Shown: positions 60,153 to 64,000 of the stretch, piece after piece | Numbering within the stretch: position 1 is the first letter of the stretch | How the letters are laid out: every line of letters begins with the position of its first letter | DNA from: Malurus cyaneus samueli | Lineage: Eukaryota; Chordata; Aves; Passeriformes; Maluridae | DNA length: 64,000 nucleotides | Assembly: GCA_009741485.1 (NCBI GenBank) | Contig: CM019214.1 | Span: 3,377,116-3,441,115 of the forward strand | Reading direction: 5' to 3' | The notes under the pieces: model-generated | Seen by the model: the letters and a program-made list of their open reading frames with translations, nothing else | The model's database searches: none | What the model was told of the DNA's origin: nothing | Translations under genes and position numbers: made by a program

Positions 60153-60515
60153 GCACGGGGCACTGTGCACAGCAGAGAGCTTTGAAAACACTCTGACCTG
60201 CTTGCATTACACAGGTAACAGCTTTGGGAAGTGTCACATTGCCTGCAGCCTTTTAGGGCCTTTGGGGTACGTTCAAATCAGCTCCACTTTGTTGTTTCTT
60301 TTCCCGGCTGCTTTGATTTCACGCTTTCCTGTGCCGCTGCTCAGTTTCACACACTGACAGGAATTTGTGTAGCCTGATTGTATTTTCTGACGGCTCATCA
60401 TAATATGAAGTCCTCTATGGTTCCATCACATCATTCCAAAAGCAGTGGAGGAGATGGGAGAGGCTCTCACACCTGGAGGGGCTCTGGAGATATTCACGAG
60501 TACAGATAGGGCTCA
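60153..60515. other. Intergenic spacer
   Basis: Short unannotated sequence between two LTR elements. Nothing recognised. Confidence 0.5.
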
Positions 60516-60904
60516 TGTGGTTCTTTCAGACAGAGGGATGGGCAGGATGAACATTCAGTTCCAAACTTTATTAACTAGCTTTTATTAAGCCAGAAATGCT
60601 TTATAGCTTTGTGCACCTTTCTACTTTGGCCTGGCTGTTTGTGTATTAACTTGGAAGATTCAACTAATTCCAGTCTGTGTTTGTGAGGTTTGAATCACCA
60701 CACTGTCCTGGACCTTAACCTTTTTTCTTGCTGCTGATAAAAGAAGATTTTTCTGTTCTCCACAGGACCACAAGCATGTTTTTTTAAGGAGGATATTGCT
60801 TCTTTTTCTTTCCTGTTCCTGCAGCTGCTTTGTAGAAGACAAGATGCTTTGCAGTGAGCCACAGGGAGGCACATTTTCTTCCTAGATGTGGCTTTAACCT
60901 GCAT
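60516..60904 (-). mobile_element. LTR-like element, family D copy 1
   Basis: The sequence shared with 63611-64000 begins exactly at TG (60516), where the flanks of the two copies diverge. On the minus strand TATAAA (60605-60600) is followed by AATAAA (60586-60581 and 60572-60567), then about 50 bp to an ACCACA end. That is an LTR layout. The other end is unknown because the second copy leaves the window at the point matching 60904. About 98% identical by eye to copy 2. Confidence 0.75.
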
Positions 60905-61519
60905 GATCCAAGCAACAAATGCCATGTTTTTCTGTAATTGCGGGGAAGTGGATGTAACTAATGATCAATACCAAGAATTGAACCATTTTCCCCATTTGCA
61001 AATTATCAATAAGAAGCCTGAGGTTTAATGATTTGTCTCTCATTCCAAACTTATGAGTCAGGGAAGAAACTGTAAGTTAGTCACAGTGGATTCACTGGGA
61101 AGGTGTGGATGGAGCTGAGGGGTGGAAACTCTATGGACAGGGCGAGGTGAGTCCAAGAGCCTTCAGGAGGATCAAGAGAGCAGTGTGGCAGGGAGCTGCC
61201 AGGAGCTGGCCACTGGGGAAATGAAAGCCAGATGGATTTTAAATCCTGCCTGCAAGTCTGGGGCAGTGGTGTGGCCTCACCACATGTCCAGTGTCAGAGA
61301 ACCTGCCTGGTGGAGAGTTGAGCAGGGAACAGCATTCCTGTTCTCCCAGTTCTTGCTTGGGGACGCAATTATGGTGTTGCCATCACTTCATGTGCCTTCA
61401 GACCTGGTCACCCTGCATTTCCTCACTGTGTGGGGTTTGATGTGCCCGGAACATTGGGGAACACCTGCCCCAGAGCCTTCCCACGGGATCTGCACACTCC
61501 TAAAGAATCAGTCTGGTTT

Positions 61520-62030
61520 TTGACGTGTGCTGGGGGGTAGCCAGGGGGTCTCTCTGTGTTCACCACAAGCGTCTCCTGCCTCTGAGATCGCCTTGGCCAG
61601 CACTTCTTGGTGCTGTGCAGGAGAAAACCCACGCCTGGGCTGATTGATGCCTTATCCATCAAGCTGATCTGAAAGAGAGGCCAGACAAACTTAAAGAAAA
61701 TGAGAATACACAACTTTAATCCAGGCCTAACAGGCCCCCTGGTACATTAGGGCAGACAGAGCCTCCTCCTGAGGCTGCACCCAAAATGGTCACTGAGTCA
61801 CGAGATTTTCACCTTTTATAAGTTCTGCCTCATTAACATATTGGGTGTTAATTCTCCAATGATCTTTACAGGTGATGATGTCACCCACCCCAAACTTGCT
61901 CCCCCCATTCTCTGTTGTTTCCATATTTTGGGGCTCTGAGGTGTCCTTGGACTCAGCTCAGAGAGGAATTGTTTTGTCTGAAGATGAAAGAACGGTAGTT
62001 TTTAGTGCTGTACTAGGGAAGTACAAGAAT
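61520..62030 (-). mobile_element. Probable LTR fragment, limits uncertain
   Basis: Read on the minus strand, cttataaaaggtg (about 61823-61811) is followed by ATTAAA (near 61713) and a U5-like segment. That fits an ERV LTR reading leftward. I could not find a matching pair of target duplications, so the ends are a guess. Confidence 0.4.
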
Positions 62031-62079
62031 ACAGATGCATGAAAATAGAGAAACTAAAAATCCTAAGGGATCATGATAA

Positions 62080-62530
62080 CGGGCAGCACACCTTCCCCAG
62101 TGGACCAATAGCCCCTACGTTACCAGAGATGGAGAAGCAGAGTGCTCAGCCGTGTGGTTTATTCCAGGATTTTATTCCCAAAGGGACCAGGGATGAAAGA
62201 GGGAGCCGTGGGGTTACCTGGCTATGGATAAATCCCTCAGGGCCCATTACCTGAGGAGCTGGGTGGGGAGAGAAGGTAAAGGGGAACACAACGACCAGTG
62301 GGGGGAAGGGGTAGGTGGAGAGAGAGGTCACATCAAATCCAACCAGGGCATCAGGATTTACATATTCATGGCAAGAACCATTTCATTCCCAGGGGGGTTA
62401 TCAAACTATTTCCACCATTGTGTGCTAACTATCCCAGGACTGTCCAGCCCTTCAGCATTTTCTGGGGTGGTTTCATCTACCACAACAGGTTTTCCCTGGA
62501 AAGCTCATGATCCACGAGGGGATCTAAAAT
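62080..62530 (-). mobile_element. Possible second LTR fragment
   Basis: On the minus strand two AATAAA motifs lie close together (from ttttattccc and gtttattcc near 62158-62178). They sit downstream of a tgaatatgtaaat stretch, resembling a passerine LTR end. No target duplication was found. Low confidence. Confidence 0.3.
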
Positions 62531-63610
62531 GGGTTCCTCTGTCTTCTCTCATTTTAAATTCAAGCAGCACTTTAACATAAACACAGAAGTGTCCATTTGG
62601 TTTATATTTGCTCTAAAATGTCTTAAGGATCAATACTCACTGAGGGCTCTGCTGGAAAGCCATCTTCTGCCTCACTGTCCATCTTCAGCCTCTCCTCAGG
62701 CCCATTCAGGCCAGAAATACCTAAGAACACACAAATCTTTATGTATGTGACTTTTCATCAAATGGTAGCTTTCCTCTTCGGGAATGGCTCTTCCTCACCA
62801 TCCAGTAGATTAAAGATTCATGATAGCTGTCAGGTTTGGAAGCCCCCAAGAGCTGTATTTTAAGGATTTGAGACATCCCATGTGGCATGAGGCAGCTTCT
62901 GGTACCTGGCTGCTCAGCCTCATCTTCCTGGGCATGTGGAACTGGTGGGGACCACAAGAGCTGTGTAGCAGAGCTGAAGCTTTCAGTGCAGGAACCTTCC
63001 TGGTTGACAAGGATTGTCATCCCTGAGCAAGTTCCCTTTAAGCATTCCCTTGGGTTTTAAAAGGCTTTAAGGTTATTCACATGACCAAGATCAAGCTGCT
63101 GGTGCCACATCTTTGCTGGATACAGCTGTGCAGTCCTGCAGATAAATACCTGACTCCTCCAGCCGCGTAGGTTATCCCTCCATGCCTAATCTGTCACAAA
63201 GGATTTGTGTTTGAAAGCAAAATAACAGTTTTCTTACTTTATTTTTTTATTACTGTAAATCTGTCAAAGGGAAGCAGCTGGAGCAGAGCTCTGCATCCTG
63301 AGGGGAAAGAAGAAAAATAATGTTTTGATGGGAAACTCAGCTAAACCGTTTAAATTAAGAATTACTGACACTGTGGCTGCTGGAGGTGCAAATGGAACAC
63401 CTAACTGCTTGAAACTAGAGTCTGGGAAAAGTCAGAGAAATTGTGCAAAAAAAGAAGTTGTGCACAACCCTCCCTCTACTCTGGGGCTTGTTACGAAAAG
63501 GTTTTCCTCAGCAAAACACCATGGGGTGTTGTATGGTGAGGAAATGGTCAATTTAGGGTTGAACCACGGGGCTGGGGGAGGAGGAAGCAGTAGACAGAAG
63601 CAGTGGACAA

Positions 63611-64000
63611 TGTGGTTCTTTCAGACAGAGGGATGGGCAGGATGAACATTCAGTTCCAAACTTTGTTAACTAGCTTTTATTAAGCCAGAAATGCTTTATA
63701 GCTTTGTGCACCTTTCTACTTTGGCCTGGCTGTTTGTGTATTAACTTGGAAGATTCAACTAATTCCAGTCTATGTTTGTGAGGTTTGAATCACCACGCTG
63801 TCCTGGACCTTAACCTTTTTTCTTGCTGCTGATAAAAGAAGATTTTTCTGTTCTCCACAGGACCACAAGTATGGTTTTTTAAGGTAGGATATTGCTTCTT
63901 TTTCTTTCCTGCTCCTGCAGCTGCTTTGTAGAAGACAAGATGCTTTGCAGTGAGCCACAGGGAGGCACATTTTCTTCCTAGATGTGGCTTTAACCTGCAT
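63611..64000 (-). mobile_element. LTR-like element, family D copy 2 (runs off window)
   Basis: Starts at TG after a different flank (gacaa) from copy 1. It matches copy 1 with about seven differences in 390 bp by eye, including one inserted T and loss of one of the two AATAAA motifs (tttgtt). Cut by the end of the window. Confidence 0.75.

Larger units (their letters stand above)
60905..63610. other. DNA between the two family D copies
   Basis: Contains LTR-like material at about 61520-62530 (listed separately). Otherwise no gag, pol or env feature and no host gene were recognised. The frame at 63325-63645 has no known domain. Confidence 0.45.

Noticed and set aside
59743..60237. 164-codon minus-strand frame
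   Set aside because: It lies antisense across a solo LTR and its boundary; low-complexity Lys/Lys-rich translation from T-rich DNA.
60660..60925. Minus-strand frames repeated at 63770-64000, considered as a duplicated gene
   Set aside because: They fall in the family D LTR-like element, which has TATA and poly(A) signals in LTR order.

Overview
The window is AT-rich vertebrate nuclear DNA, most likely from a bird and probably a passerine. The evidence is one large intron-rich gene plus CR1 LINE remnants with avian-type 3' ends and many short solo LTRs of endogenous retroviruses (ERVs). The species call is inference. There is no bacterial, plasmid or CRISPR content, and I recognised no tRNA or rRNA gene. 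Short open frames are abundant on both strands, but almost all are chance or lie in repeats.

Bases 1-35355 hold the 3' half of PHEX on the plus strand, an M13 (neprilysin family) zinc metallopeptidase that controls phosphate balance and bone mineralisation. Ten coding exons, equivalent to human exons 13-22, can be read with correct splice sites and compatible phases. They give 846 nt, or 281 codons plus TAG, with no frameshift or internal stop. They carry the HEFTH zinc/catalytic motif, the ENIAD zinc-ligand motif and the C-terminal CRLW. Exons 1-12 lie upstream of the window. A 3'UTR follows and may end either near 35.54 kb or near 39.65-39.77 kb.

The introns carry insertions. There are solo LTRs at 4985-5395 and 6315-6710 (intron 14), an old CR1 at about 18.74-19.41 kb (intron 15), a diverged direct repeat in intron 16, and a tandem duplication plus a solo LTR in intron 21. 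That last LTR ends only 26 bp before the terminal coding exon and seems to have displaced the original branch point, which is the most notable observation here.

From about 36 to 64 kb I found no convincing second gene. The content is a CR1 3' end (about 36.79-37.32 kb), an unidentified minus-strand 170-codon frame (39965-40477), a CR1 interrupted by a solo LTR (about 47.29-48.98 kb), and solo LTRs with target-site duplications at 50759-51120, 55401-56039 and 59556-60147. Two nearly identical LTR-like copies begin at 60516 and 63611, the second running off the window end. LTR-like material of uncertain limits lies at about 61.5-62.5 kb. The rest is unannotated intergenic DNA. No computation or database search was run: identities are by eye and families are from recollection.
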